Shown: piece after piece, positions 1 through 38,100 of the stretch
How positions within the stretch are numbered: the stretch's first letter is position 1
Layout: each line of letters begins with the position of its first letter
Assembly: GCF_027744825.2 (NCBI RefSeq)
Contig: NC_071340.1
Coordinates: 8,323,501 to 8,387,500, forward strand
Length of the DNA stretch: 64,000 bases
Reading direction: 5' to 3'
Origin: Synchiropus splendidus
Lineage: Eukaryota > Chordata > Actinopteri > Syngnathiformes > Callionymidae
The notes under the pieces: model-generated
Databases searched by the model: none
What the model was told of the DNA's origin: nothing
What the model saw: only the letters and a program-made list of their open reading frames with translations
Program-made: the position numbers and the translations under genes

Positions 1-1214
1 TCAGTCGGGGGAAGGCTAATCCAAAGGTGATCATCTAGAGGAGGGGTCACAAGTTCAAATGAAAGGCTTGGTGAGGCTGGGCCGCAGGCAGGCAGAGTGA
101 GAGGTTTTTGCTGTGCATCACTGCTCATTTTGCTTCATGTAGTGTTCAAAGTCAATGTGAGCCTCTCGAAGACTGCATTCGACAACTAAAAGGTAGCATG
201 TTTGCTTCATATAAAATCACATCACATGGTTAGGTACCAAAATGAAGGAGCTAACAACCATGGAAGAGGAAAATCAAATTGTGTTTCATTTCCATTTTCC
301 CACGTCACAAAAATGTATGGAGCCCTAAATTGAAAAGTAACAGTGGCACCATGAGCAAAATTACTAGCTACATATTTATGGCAAAATTGTAAGTATGTTC
401 ATGGGGTATCTGCACTCTGAATCTAAGAACAGGATTCCAAGGTAAGGCCTAAATGTCATGTAAATGAAATTCACTTATGCATACATATTTCTGTATGTCT
501 CACTGTGGTGAAAGAAGGGGCACCACTCCCAAGCTGAAATTAGGCAATCAGAGTTGGGCAGAAAAACTACTGGGTAGCAAATGGCCTGTAGACTCCTGAT
601 CTAGAGGAAGTTCCCAGGGAGGAAGTAGCATTAGCACCTTTGTTAGGGGAACTTCTCCTCACTTGCTGACCACAGACATGAAACAAATTGCCCTGAAGTT
701 GAGTCGGATCAGGAATCGTATGGGGTGATAATAACAGACATTATCACACCAGATAACATTTTAAAAGTCCTGTTTAATGCCAAGTGCGGTGAGCAGACGA
801 GGGCATGTGGTTCCCTCACACTTGGTTTGCATTTGTGTGGAAATCACTTTCTGGGTTATAAAGGGGGAGTGAGTGCTGGACCATAGAAGAACAGTAACAT
901 AGGGGGTCTGTGACTACAGAGGACATGGGAGAGTGAAGATAATTCACCTGCAAAACCATTTGGAATACTTGAACACATCCAGGCTGCAGCATGATTCATA
1001 ACATGCGACACAGCACACTCAACCCCTGGCAGCTCAGTGAACTAAAAAAACAGCGCGGTCAAAGAGAGGCCATTAACCTCCAGCTTTATGTCTTCACAAA
1101 CAGACTGACTGACTTGATTCAAGGCTGTGGAGAGCAGAGACAGCCACAGCAGCTGCTCGTCTCACACACTTGACCCGCTGGTAAATTAATGGTGCATCAT
1201 TTTTAGATACTTAC
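1..1214 (-). other. dapk1 intron, left edge of window
   Basis: This stretch follows the donor of the 27-nt exon, so it is intron on the minus strand. I searched it for the next kinase exon and found no match. A 60-codon plus-strand ORF at 991-1173 resembles nothing I know. Confidence 0.6.
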
Positions 1215-27604
<26,390 letters not shown>

Positions 27605-27609
27605 GGTGT

Positions 27610-28480
27610 CCAGAGCGCCTCTGTCCGCACACGGCAGCGTCTTCCCCGGCTCTTCACAGAAGCGACATCCCTACCGGCAGCCTCCCTCTCGGGCAGGGTG
27701 ACAGCCGATAATCCTCCACATGTTCCGGCTGGGTGGGAGCGAGCAGAAAGGAGACGTTGAATTTGGGGAGAGGTCGTCAAATGTGGAGTCCGAGTCGTGT
27801 CAACAAAAGAACCTGGTGGAGATGAACCTGCGCCTCCACGTCACGACTCCTTCAGATGATATTTGTTGTTTACCACCAAACCTGTCGGACTTGCTTCGAC
27901 TTAATAATTCCACTAGTCTGAGACCGATCACACCCCCAAAATGCTGGCCGAGAATTCTCGCAGCTCGTGTGAAAGCTTGGTGTTTCCATGGGAAACACGG
28001 CTTGGCACCAGCACCTCCTCCTGCTGCTGGAGGCGAACGCCTGCTAAATCAACTCAAGAGTATCGGCTCATAACTACAAATACATGTGAACTATTCTCAG
28101 AGGGCGGCATTGAAGCCGAACCCATAAAACCTCTTTTTAAAAAAACAGAATGCTTTTCCAGAATTAAAACCGCGAGCCCCCGAAGATATACTCGCCAACA
28201 TTAGCTTCTTCTACGTGCGACTATTGGCTCCTCTCAGAGGTGAAAACGAGGTAAATAGAAAGGGAAGTAGCTCACCTAGTGATGGTGAGTCCGGCGGACG
28301 GTAGATCTCGAGCGTTGACTGGGACCGTGTGACCCAGGTTCGGCTCACGGAAGACAAAACTGCCCAAATCAACGTTAACAATGTAAAGCAGTCTGGAGCG
28401 GCCGGGGTGTTCACGGACAGTGGGAAATAAAAGCATCGGCGATTGCCTACAACGTGAACTAAAGCATTTCATCGCATGAA
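27610..28480 (-). promoter_or_regulatory. probable dapk1 5' UTR and promoter region
   Basis: The region upstream of the start codon is GC- and CpG-richer than its surroundings. On the minus strand a possible non-coding first exon ends at about 28278 with CACTAG followed by GTGAGC. I cannot place the transcription start or a matching acceptor with certainty. A 117-codon plus ORF (27720-28073) here has no recognisable domain and is not annotated. Confidence 0.4.
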
Positions 28481-31400
28481 TCTGAGTCCCAGTATTGTTC
28501 ACATTTTACAACTTGATCTCCTTAGAGCGTTCATTGGTTTACTTAAAGCTCAATCTGTGTGTTATATTGAAATCAAGTTCGATTTATGTTATTTCCAATG
28601 TACATAAAGGCAGCACCGCAACACGCAACGACGTGGATGGTCGCAAGAGGGCAGCAGAACTTTCACTTTTGAGTTTTTCATTTTATTTTATTTTAATGAA
28701 TGTTTAATTCTCTTTCCCAGTATTAGATTCACACGCAAACATGCACTCTTACACCAAACAAAAACCTTATAACCCCTGTGCAAACAGGCATGCGTGTGAA
28801 GCTCACTGCACAAACCAAACAAAAGTAAGACACCAAACAAATACCAGCACAGATCTGATGTACATACCTGCTCCTGCTCCTGCTGCTGCTGCCGCACACG
28901 TCTTCACACTGAGACCACAAGCAAACACACTTTCACACCAAACCTGTGACCGCTGCTTCAAGCGTTTTTAAAAGGCTGCATGTCTTAGGTTTGAATCTAG
29001 ATAGTGATGGAAATGTAAATGATTGATTATATAACATAATAATGTGAATCAAAGAGTCAATCAAGCAAGGTTTAATACCCAATATACAAATAGTTCCAGA
29101 GTTCCAGGCTGTCTCTGACTGTCGGGGTCAGTCATTGTTAATGACATCACAGGGTGAGAATCATCCTCCCTCACACTGTTTTCTTATCTGTTCATCAAGC
29201 CCGGGTCAGAGAGGGTGGGGGTGGGGGGGCCTATCATGCAATGGGAACAGGGCTTGGGTGGTTATTATTAGTATTTTTCTTCTTTTTTTCAGTAAACTTA
29301 ACAAATTGGAGCAGAAAGCCCTCGTGACCTTTAGACTTTCTCAGACTCATTAGGATGATCTGTGTTGTCCTGATCCAGTCAAGGCGAAAGATCACTGGGC
29401 CCATCAGGTTCACTGTCAACTGTAAAACGGAGCTTCATCGCAGTTTTTATTCAGAATCAGAATAGAATTTATTGCCTTGGTCAGTGGGGGTTCACCAACT
29501 AGGAAAGTGCTCGCACGAGATTGCAGATTATTATTGCAGATCAGGTTCACTATTGCCACAGCACTAGCTTCTGAAAATGGTGAATACTTGCATGCTCTGA
29601 ATTTCCTGCTGTAGTTTAACCTTAAATAACTTTTTTTCATTCATTTTCTACAACATATTCCTGTCAAAGAGTAGTGGGGTGTCTCCCTCCATGCAGTAAA
29701 AAAACAGTTAAAGAGGAGCTCTTCAGTTAGGCAGACAAATCATATGCTTTGGCTGCCCAATTGATCGTGACAGTTCAAAAGAAAGAGGTCCTTTAGCAGG
29801 CACCACTGAAGATTTTCACCCAGTGGATAAGGAAAACTATGCCAATTCTACTATGCCAACATATACGACACAACGTTTCAAGATCATGTTACAGGTTGTT
29901 CATTTTTTATTTCTGAAAAAGCATCTAGTGCTCGAAACAGAAGAGAAAAATGACTTGAATTGTGGTTGGCATATGTCCTGTCCATATTTCAACTCTAGAG
30001 GTAAAGTGATTGCAAAAAAAGATTTGTTTTTATTTTTTTCTGACCCAAACATCCTAAAATATTAGAGGTAATTATTGTGGAACTACCCTCTCTCCCGTGT
30101 TGATTAAGAAATACATGCCAATATACATTTATTTCTTATATTAAATGATCTAACATTACAAAATGTTAGACGCAAAAATGAATATGCAGGTTGAGCGAAT
30201 GAAACTGACTGACAAAGGGGTGCGCGCGGTTTCGACAACAATTGCACCACCTGCAGGCGAGAGACCGCACACACACGCTGTCGTGGTTTGAAAAATTTGA
30301 TAAGACTGTTTAAATAACAACGTTCAGATTTTATTCAGGCGTGGAGTTGAGGTTTTACTTGTTCAAACGCAGATGCTGAACTAGATGAATACGAATATGG
30401 ATTTTCATTTTCAAATCAACAGCAAACTCTTAAAATAAACGCTGCAAAGCTGAACAGAAGAGGGAATCCATTCATCATTTCAGATTTTTAATTTGAATTA
30501 AAGGGTAAAAAAGCATATAAAAATATTACCAACCACTTAAAAAACATTTGTCTTCTCAAAATCCACATTCAATGGCCAGACTGACATAATCAACGATTAC
30601 AAAACATTGATAAATAATACGTTCTTTGAGAGTACCAGGACAGAGCGAAGAGATAAAACATTTGTGCACATGCAGCAAAAAAGAAACAAATGGGTTTGTA
30701 GCTCAAATGTGTCACAAAAATCCCCAGACGTGAAATAAAACCAAGATATTTTTACGCATTGTTCCAGAAAAAGGACATTGAAAGTGCAAGGGCATAGCAG
30801 GAAGTTTCAGCTCTCAGTTGAAGGTGACGACCCTGAGGCCAACCAGGCTGTCAGTCAACTCCAAGTGTCCATTCACTGAACTGGAAAGTGAAAGACTCAC
30901 AAGAAAAGCTCACTACAATGAAGCATCAACTGCATAGAAACGTACACAGGTCCATTTTTAAGTGGTTGAACGTCGACTTTACATATAATAAATAACTGAC
31001 CAGGCCACATTGGAAAAGGGACCACAGAGACTCTTTCCTCTGTATTTTTTTCAGCATTAACATGAAAGTTTAGAGACATTTTCCCAATTTCTCATGTCAC
31101 ATCTTGTCCTAAGAATCTTGTGCTGGTTTCATCCCACTGTCTACAAAACAGCTGAATGGTCTTTTCATGTTGACAAGTAGCGCTTAAAGAAACACACATA
31201 AATAACAGGCATATTTCAAGTTAGAAATTCGAACATCACGACTCAAATCAAGCTGAAACTTCTTAATTATAACGTACATTCTTTCTTCGATGGATTGTCA
31301 AAGCTGGCCAGAGTTGTGGGTTGAATGCCAGTTCATTTACACGTATTGATGAGAAATAGTGATGATGATTTCAAAATCTTTAACAGCTTAAAAATGGCAG

Positions 31401-31556
31401 ATTAATAGACAAGCTAGGATTTTTTCTATTATTTATGTCATGTTTAAAGTCACGGAATAAATGTTTATTTATTTTAGTCTCATGTGTTATAAAACAGATA
31501 GAATTACATAATGTAAAGTTATTTAATATAAGGTTTTATCTGTGTATGTTGAGAAT
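28481..31556. other. intergenic region between dapk1 and the flippase gene
   Basis: The region lies between the 5' end of dapk1 and the 3' end of the flippase gene, both on minus. I see only short random ORFs and a retroelement-like fragment near 29450-29600. The part near 30480-31550 might hold a longer flippase 3' UTR. Confidence 0.6.
29450..29600. repeat. retroelement-like fragment
   Basis: The string TCAGAATCAGAATAGAATTT followed by ATTGCC resembles the tail of fish retroposons ('cagaatcagaat...tttattgcc'). It is short and degraded, and the family is not identified. Confidence 0.4.
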
Positions 31557-31562
31557 TTTATT
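31557..31562 (-). terminator. candidate poly(A) signal of the flippase gene
   Basis: AATAAA on the minus strand, about 265 bases after the stop codon at 31828. Another AATAAA lies at 31464-31469. Which is used is unknown. Confidence 0.4.
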
Positions 31563-31827
31563 GATTCCAGCCACAGCAATGCCACTGTTTTGATCTGCTG
31601 AGTAACAGCTCGACACTTTAGTGTAGGTAAAAAGAACATCGGCGAGGTGAGATTTTCTTTACGTGAAGAAACAGTTTAAAAAGACACTTTTGGTCCACAC
31701 CACTCCTCATTGGTTCACTGGTGTTCCCTTTAGCACGAACGCTGCAGTGGATTCCAAGATCTGGAAAAGCCCATTCGTCTGTAAACATGACACTTGAAAT
31801 CGCTCAAAAATGACAGGCAGTGACGGG

Positions 31828-32157
31828 TCAGAGAGCAGGGTCGCTGAGGGTTCTGAACATTTGCAGCGAAGTCACCTCCACCTCTGGGACTTTGATGTTC
31901 TGCAGGCGACCTGTGGGGCTGTACCCTGCTGAGCGTCCCATGGGGCTGAATCCCGAGGTGCTGCGACCCATGTTGGTGAACCCTGAGGCGCGGTACACCG
32001 CCGGGCGTCGGAGGAAGCGTCTGGAGGTCACCAGGTCTCCATAACCCTGAGCGTGAGAGAAGGCATATCCGGATCGACGTGAGCTGGTGCGGCGGATGCG
32101 TGTGCGACGCGGGGGAGGGGGAGGAGACGCTTTGGCCTGTCGCACCTTGAACATGAC
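31828..32157 (-). CDS. atp8b: flippase C-terminal cytoplasmic tail (last coding exon)
   Basis: The 110-codon exon begins VMFKVRQAK, then a PPPPP run and an arginine-rich stretch [19 protein letters not shown], followed by GYGDLVTS. The RRSGYAFSH part is shared with ATP8B2 and ATP8B4. After it come three related units, [18 protein letters not shown] and AGYSPTGR (31906-31986), and an end without known motif. P4-ATPase tails are often autoinhibitory and phosphorylated; whether these units serve that role is inference. Confidence 0.88.
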   Translation of the reverse strand, partial: VMFKVRQAKASPPPPPRRTRIRRTSSRRSGYAFSHAQGYGDLVTSRRFLRRPAVYRASGFTNMGRSTSGFSPMGRSAGYSPTGRLQNIKVPEVEVTSLQMFRTLSDPAL

Positions 32158-35100
32158 CTGGAGATAAGAGACACAACTGTCATGTTTTTTTTTCAAAAAG
32201 ACGCTGGTGAGAATGGTGGGGACTCCGCAGGCACCTTGTCGTTAATAGTCGGACACAGCTGTAGCAGCAGGAAGCGGTAAGTGACCACAGGGAGGACACA
32301 CAAGATGGAGGTGATGACGATGGTCAGCCAGATGTTGGGCTGGTGCAGAGAATTCCTCGCCGTTCCTAAATGAAAATTGGGGACGTCATGATGAAAGTGA
32401 AAGTGTAACAACATTGAATGCTGCCAAGCTTCAGTAACACTCACCAACAAAGGGAAACGCTGCAGGCAGAGTGAGGAACAAGCCGTTACTGTACATGGTG
32501 AAGGTGACGGCAAAGTACATGAGCAGACTCCCCAACACAAAGATGGTGTTGACGGCAGTCCAGTAGGTCATCTCCAGACCCAGCTACAAAGACACAGTGA
32601 TGTCAAGTTGCTGTCATGGGTAGGTTTCCTTCGATCGAGCCCATCCTTCACCTGAATGGTGACTGCAAAGAGCAGGCAGGTCTGTGTGAGCAGGGCGAAG
32701 GACTGGTAGTCAGCCACCTCCCTCCCGTCGCCCCTCACTGTGTCATGGACTGCCGCGTACGGGATGAAGAAGAGGACGAGGGAGCTGTAGCAGCTGTGGA
32801 GTGCACACTTGAAGAAGGTGGTTTTACTGAAGTAGCGGTTCAGTTGGCCTGGAACGTAAAGCTGGGGGTGCTGGAAACTCCACACGTCGTTCACATCCTG
32901 ACCACCACGGGGAGGGAGAGTCAACACTTCCTGCCCTTCACACTCAATTCACCAGCTCAATAGTTTCCCAACACCCCTTGCATTCTACAGTGTGCTAATG
33001 GAAGGACTATTAAATATTGATTTGATTATTTTTTAGTTTGTTAGTTTTCGATGTAAACTAAAAAATGGAATTTGAATTTGTTTGTCTGTAGAACGCAGCC
33101 ACACTTGCAACACAGAAACGATTTTCCGACAAATGTCCATGATAATATTTGAGATTACATCAAATTTTAAGGGTGTTCCAAAACTGTACGCCACAGTAGA
33201 ATTAAAATTCACTCCTAAATTGAGACGTTCACCTGATCGAACAGGCTCATCCCCAGCACTGGCAACGCTGTGTACACCAGGTTGTAAAGTGTGATGAACC
33301 ACTCGTCATAAACCGTCTGGAAAAGACACGCACACAAAATATTATTTGGGGCTTTTTCGACTTCTACTTTCACCTTCAGATTTCATTTTTATGTGATAAA
33401 CAATAACATTCCGCATAAATGGTCCTCTTAGCCTTTGATTATATGCAGCAACCCAACCTGAGATGCATATGAGTTTGTCTCACCTGTGCAGAGAAGCCGC
33501 AGAAGAAAGCGTACCAAAAATGGACAAAGGTGAAGGTGAAGTTCTTGTAGAAGAAATAGCGCAGGAACTTGCACATGCGCAGGTAGGACCAGCGCCCATG
33601 CACCAGCAGGAGGCGCTGCAGGAAGCGGAACTGGGCGAAAGAGTAGTCGCTGGATAGGACAGCCTGCATGCCCTCCTGACCAGAGATGCCCACGCCGATG
33701 TGAGCCACTGTAGAGAGGGAAAACAAGTCCAGAGCCCAGTTTTCATCACAACTGAAGAGGTGAACTCCCTGAGTGTATTGGCAAAGTGGCTGACGTGGAG
33801 TTCACCTTTGATCATGCTGACGTCGTTGGCGCCATCTCCGATGGCCAGAGTGACTGCCTGCTTGTACTTCTTGACAAGCTCCACCACCTGAGCCTTCTGC
33901 AGCGGCGTGACCCGGCAGCAGATCACCGCCTTACACATGCATGCCGTCTGCAGGAACTCCAGCTCCAAGCCGCGCTCCAGAGCGTACGCCTGCCAGACAA
34001 CATGGAGAGGAGTTAACTTTCATTCATTACCATGCGACTCTTCTGAAGAGTCAGTTCTGACCAGGCTGTGTCCACTGATGACCAGGCCGTAGTCCCCATT
34101 CGCCGCTTCGTCCGACAGCATCATCGCTCCTTTACCCAGGACACCGTCTGGCAGGAACACAGAGTCCTCTGCGGCATTCGGTTTCATGAGCGATCGTGCG
34201 TTTCTGCAACAAGAAGAGCGTCACATTTCTTCTTCTCTCTCCAGTTATTGAGTTCTTCTCCTCCACTAACCTCAGCTCCTGCTCGACTTCCTCTGGCGAG
34301 TTCCCAGACACGATGAAAACCTCGTTCATCTCTTCACGAAGTAAGTTGCAGGAGTAGCCGATGTTTTCTGCCGTCTCTGCACACAATTTGTCCAAATACT
34401 GAGCAACAAAATGGAAAGCACTAGACGGCCTTTAGCATCATGTGTTCCCACTTCATGCACGATCACATTTTCTCTCACTTATGTTGAGTCTGGATCTGAG
34501 ATAAAGAAGCTAACTCTGACCTGTCCTCAAACACTAGATCCAATATGATGTACCTTGCTTGTCACCAGTCAGAACCCAGATTTTGATGTCGGCCTTTGAA
34601 AGCTGCTCAATGGTCTGAGGGACTCCGTCTTGGAGCTTGTCTTCTATCGCAGTTGCCCCGAGCAGCTGAGATGAACATTCAGAGCACGGAGAGTGATGAA
34701 CGGAAGGTTTTCATATTTTATGGAGAGTTGTTATGTTTCATACCAGCAGGTCTTTCTCGATCTCCTCATACAACTGGTCCAGTTTGTTCTCACGGTCCTC
34801 CAGGGATGTGCTGGCCTCATGGTGGCGCTGATTCCACTGTTTAAAGTAATCTTCGTCCAGATCTTTGTAGGCCAACGCCAGAGTCCGTAGACCTTCGCCT
34901 GCAAACTCCTGTCACACACAATAAAGACACTGTCATTAGCTTCCTAAAATATATTAAGAAACCATTTCAAATGTGAAGAATTAAAAGTAAGAAACATCAG
35001 AACTGACGTTCAAGTGCTCTGTGGTGACATCCATAAGTTTGCTACATGACTGGTGAAGTCTCTCGTAGACGATGGTGTCGGCTCCTTTACAGTACAGAGA

Positions 35101-38100
35101 CAACTTTCCCTCCGGACTCCGCACTGTGAACATTTCAACGTGTTCACTAAAGTGATAAAAATTGAAACCTGGACCAGCTGACTAACATAACAACTCACCA
35201 ATGACTGACATTCTCTTGCGGACATTGTTGAAATCCAGGATGGCCAGGAGCTCATAGCTGCGCTGTTTCCCCATCTCCACAATAGAAACGCTATCTGGAG
35301 TCCGGGAGCGGAAAACAAAGCCAAAGTTTCTGGCAGCCGTGACCAACGCTCCCTCGTCTGGAGACTGAGCCTGGTAGAAAAGTTCGCCTACAACAAAAAG
35401 ATACAGATCATTCTTCATTGTTACCATGAGTACAAACGCTTTCAGGCGAGTCCTGTCACTGACCTTCCTTTTTTTCTTCAGCCATGACGGTGTGGCAGAG
35501 AGCCAACAGTCGGAAGAAAGCGTGGACTTCTGGGTTCTCCAGCTTGACTGCCTCCACCAGGGCGTGATCATAGAAGGAGAATCGAGGGTCCGCCAGAGGA
35601 TTGAAGGAGAAATCCACTGTCTCCGTATGCTGAGAGAAGGATAGGTCAAACATCAGACAGGCGAGCAGAAGTTAACACAATTGATCACCTACACCAATAT
35701 AGAGGTCGTCAAAAAGTCAGCCCCCTCAATCTTAACTCTTTGCATGCCAGAGGTTTTTCAATGACATATTCCACTTGGATATCAAGACATCAAAAGGCTG
35801 CATCTTGAAAACGTGTATAGAAGGCAGACTGTGAAATAGAACAAATCTTCCTTATCTCTGAAGCAACAATGATGATGATGGTTTGGCATCATCGCAGTTG
35901 TTTACGGTGGGACCATGAACACCACTTCCACCTCCACTGCTATTCGTCTCCGACTTTGGCGCCCAAAGGGTTAACTTCTCTACTCTTCATGTCTTCACAA
36001 GTAGATCCAGGAACCACAGGCTTACATCATTAGGGGACATATTGATGGGGATGGGGATGTGACGTTGATATAACTCACCTCATTGACTTCAAGTCTTTGG
36101 CCAGTGTGGTCGAACACGTCGCCTGAAACAGTAAAAGCAAGTGAATGTAAATAAATGAAATGGAATCACAAGTGTCCCTCAACAAACCACAACTTGAATT
36201 ATTTAGCCATATAAAACTAGAAAAAATGTTGGAAACCACAGATGGGTGGCTGGGGCTGAATAAATAATTATATAAATAAATCATTAAAATTGCATGTACA
36301 GTTGCTTTCTACAATGTGACGTTTTAACCAAGACATCACTGGGCCATTTCCTCCTTAATGTATGGGAACAGATTCAACTTTAATTGGATCCTTCCGCTGT
36401 CAAATATAAAAATGTGATTCATCGCTATGAATAAATGATCAAACCTGCAATAAATTTGATATATTTTTACACAGTCCCATCCCTAGCTTAAATATAAGAC
36501 TGAGATGGTTACAGATAAGAATGTATTCCGTTACAGTTGCGATAATCTCGCAGTGTTTTTACACGAGCATCGTCCTTCTCACCGTAGATTTTGCCATTGA
36601 TGGAGCATTTATTGAAGGTCATGATATTCTGGGTCAGCGTGCCGGTTTTGTCACTGAACACGTATTTAATCTGGCCCAGTTCTTCATTCAGAGTGGTGGT
36701 CCGAGCCTCGGCTGGTGTGTCATTAGGAGCGTGGTACATCCTCCTGTCCCACTCGATGTAGAAGCTGTTGCCCAGTCGGATGATCTCCACGCTGCACACA
36801 CAGGTCTGTCTCAGATGTGTGTTGTGCAGAAGGAAAGCCGGTCCTACCTCACGTAGAGCGAGATGGGCACCACAGTGTTGAGGATGATGACGTAGGACCA
36901 GAAGGTGAGGAAGGCAGAGAAGCCGGCTTCTTCTCTGTCCTGCCTCGGTAGGAAGACGGTGAACTCTGACCCCTCCTTCAGCTCCCAGAGGTAGTTTCCG
37001 ATGGCCAGGATGGTGCACATGAAGGCCAGGAACCCAAAAATCTTCAGGAGGAATCACGACATAATTTAACATGGAATTAGTGGACCGTGAAACAGACATG
37101 AGACACACAAGCAGAAAGCCAGAACAACATCCCAGTACTTTATAAACTGATTAAAGAGTGAGAAAATGTCTCACAAAGAGGACGAGGACGTTCATCAGCC
37201 GGTCCACACTGGTCCTCTTGAACGTGCTCCTCCCACAGTTCTGCATCAACTTAGTTTCTGGACCTGAGAGGCCAAAAGAAAGAGCACTTTAAACACTTTG
37301 CTGAATTCCATGAACTAATGCAAGAAAAACACTGTCACGCCATGAATTCTCAGCTGACAAGTATTCAAGACTGAAATCCAAGTGGAAGTTATGAGACCAA
37401 AACCGTGCAGACGAAAGGAATGCAATACTTCTGTTATGTATTTCTACATCTCAGTTGCCTACAGCAAAATACTTTTATAAAAGAGAAAACTTTTTATAAA
37501 CTTAAACATTTGTCTTCATTTTGTTTTGGTATATTATTAAAATACCACTGATCAATTGTAACAAATAAATACAAATTTGTTATGTATGTACGTATTTTGT
37601 ACTGTTTTTTGCGAAACACCATGGTGGCCTGTCGCAGCTCACCTTCACCTTGACAATGATAATTGTGTCTGTCATCATGGCAACACATCTATAAAGATGC
37701 TACTTAGTGACCTCGCCACATTTGTTCACCTTTATAATCATCCACACTTTTAAGTTCTATCTGTCCCAACACTCCAAAGCAGCTCATATCAGGAATAACA
37801 CGGTTACTATTGTTACAATAGATGAACTCTTCACTCACACAGCTATCCTTAAGGGCGGGTCTGACCATCTGGTCAACATGTGATTTTTGGTTTTGTCCAG
37901 CAGACTACGTGGATGGGATTTGTCTCAGTAACATCTGACCCCTGACACACAGATGATACCAGGTCACATCTCACTTAATTCTACTTTGCTAATTCATGAC
38001 TCCAGTCCACCCCAGGTGCTTGGGTGAGAGGCAGAGGACACCCTGAACAAGTCGGTCATACTAACAGTCATGCACACACATAAGAACAAGCCACCATGTA

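Noticed and set aside
961..1214. Search for the next dapk1 exon at the left edge
   Set aside because: No stretch encodes the expected LSGASPFLGD-type sequence on the minus strand; the exon must be outside.
27720..28073. 117-codon plus-strand ORF near the dapk1 promoter
   Set aside because: GC-richer DNA has fewer stops; no domain, no splice or poly(A) context.
32193..32540. Minus ORFs overlapping flippase exons in other frames or reading through introns
   Set aside because: They are shadows or read-through of the annotated exons, which alone give an in-phase 1,210-residue protein.
36509..36582. Extension of the phosphorylation exon into GEKDDARVK...
   Set aside because: A GTGAGA donor precedes it and the next exon restores the family sequence in phase, so this is intron.
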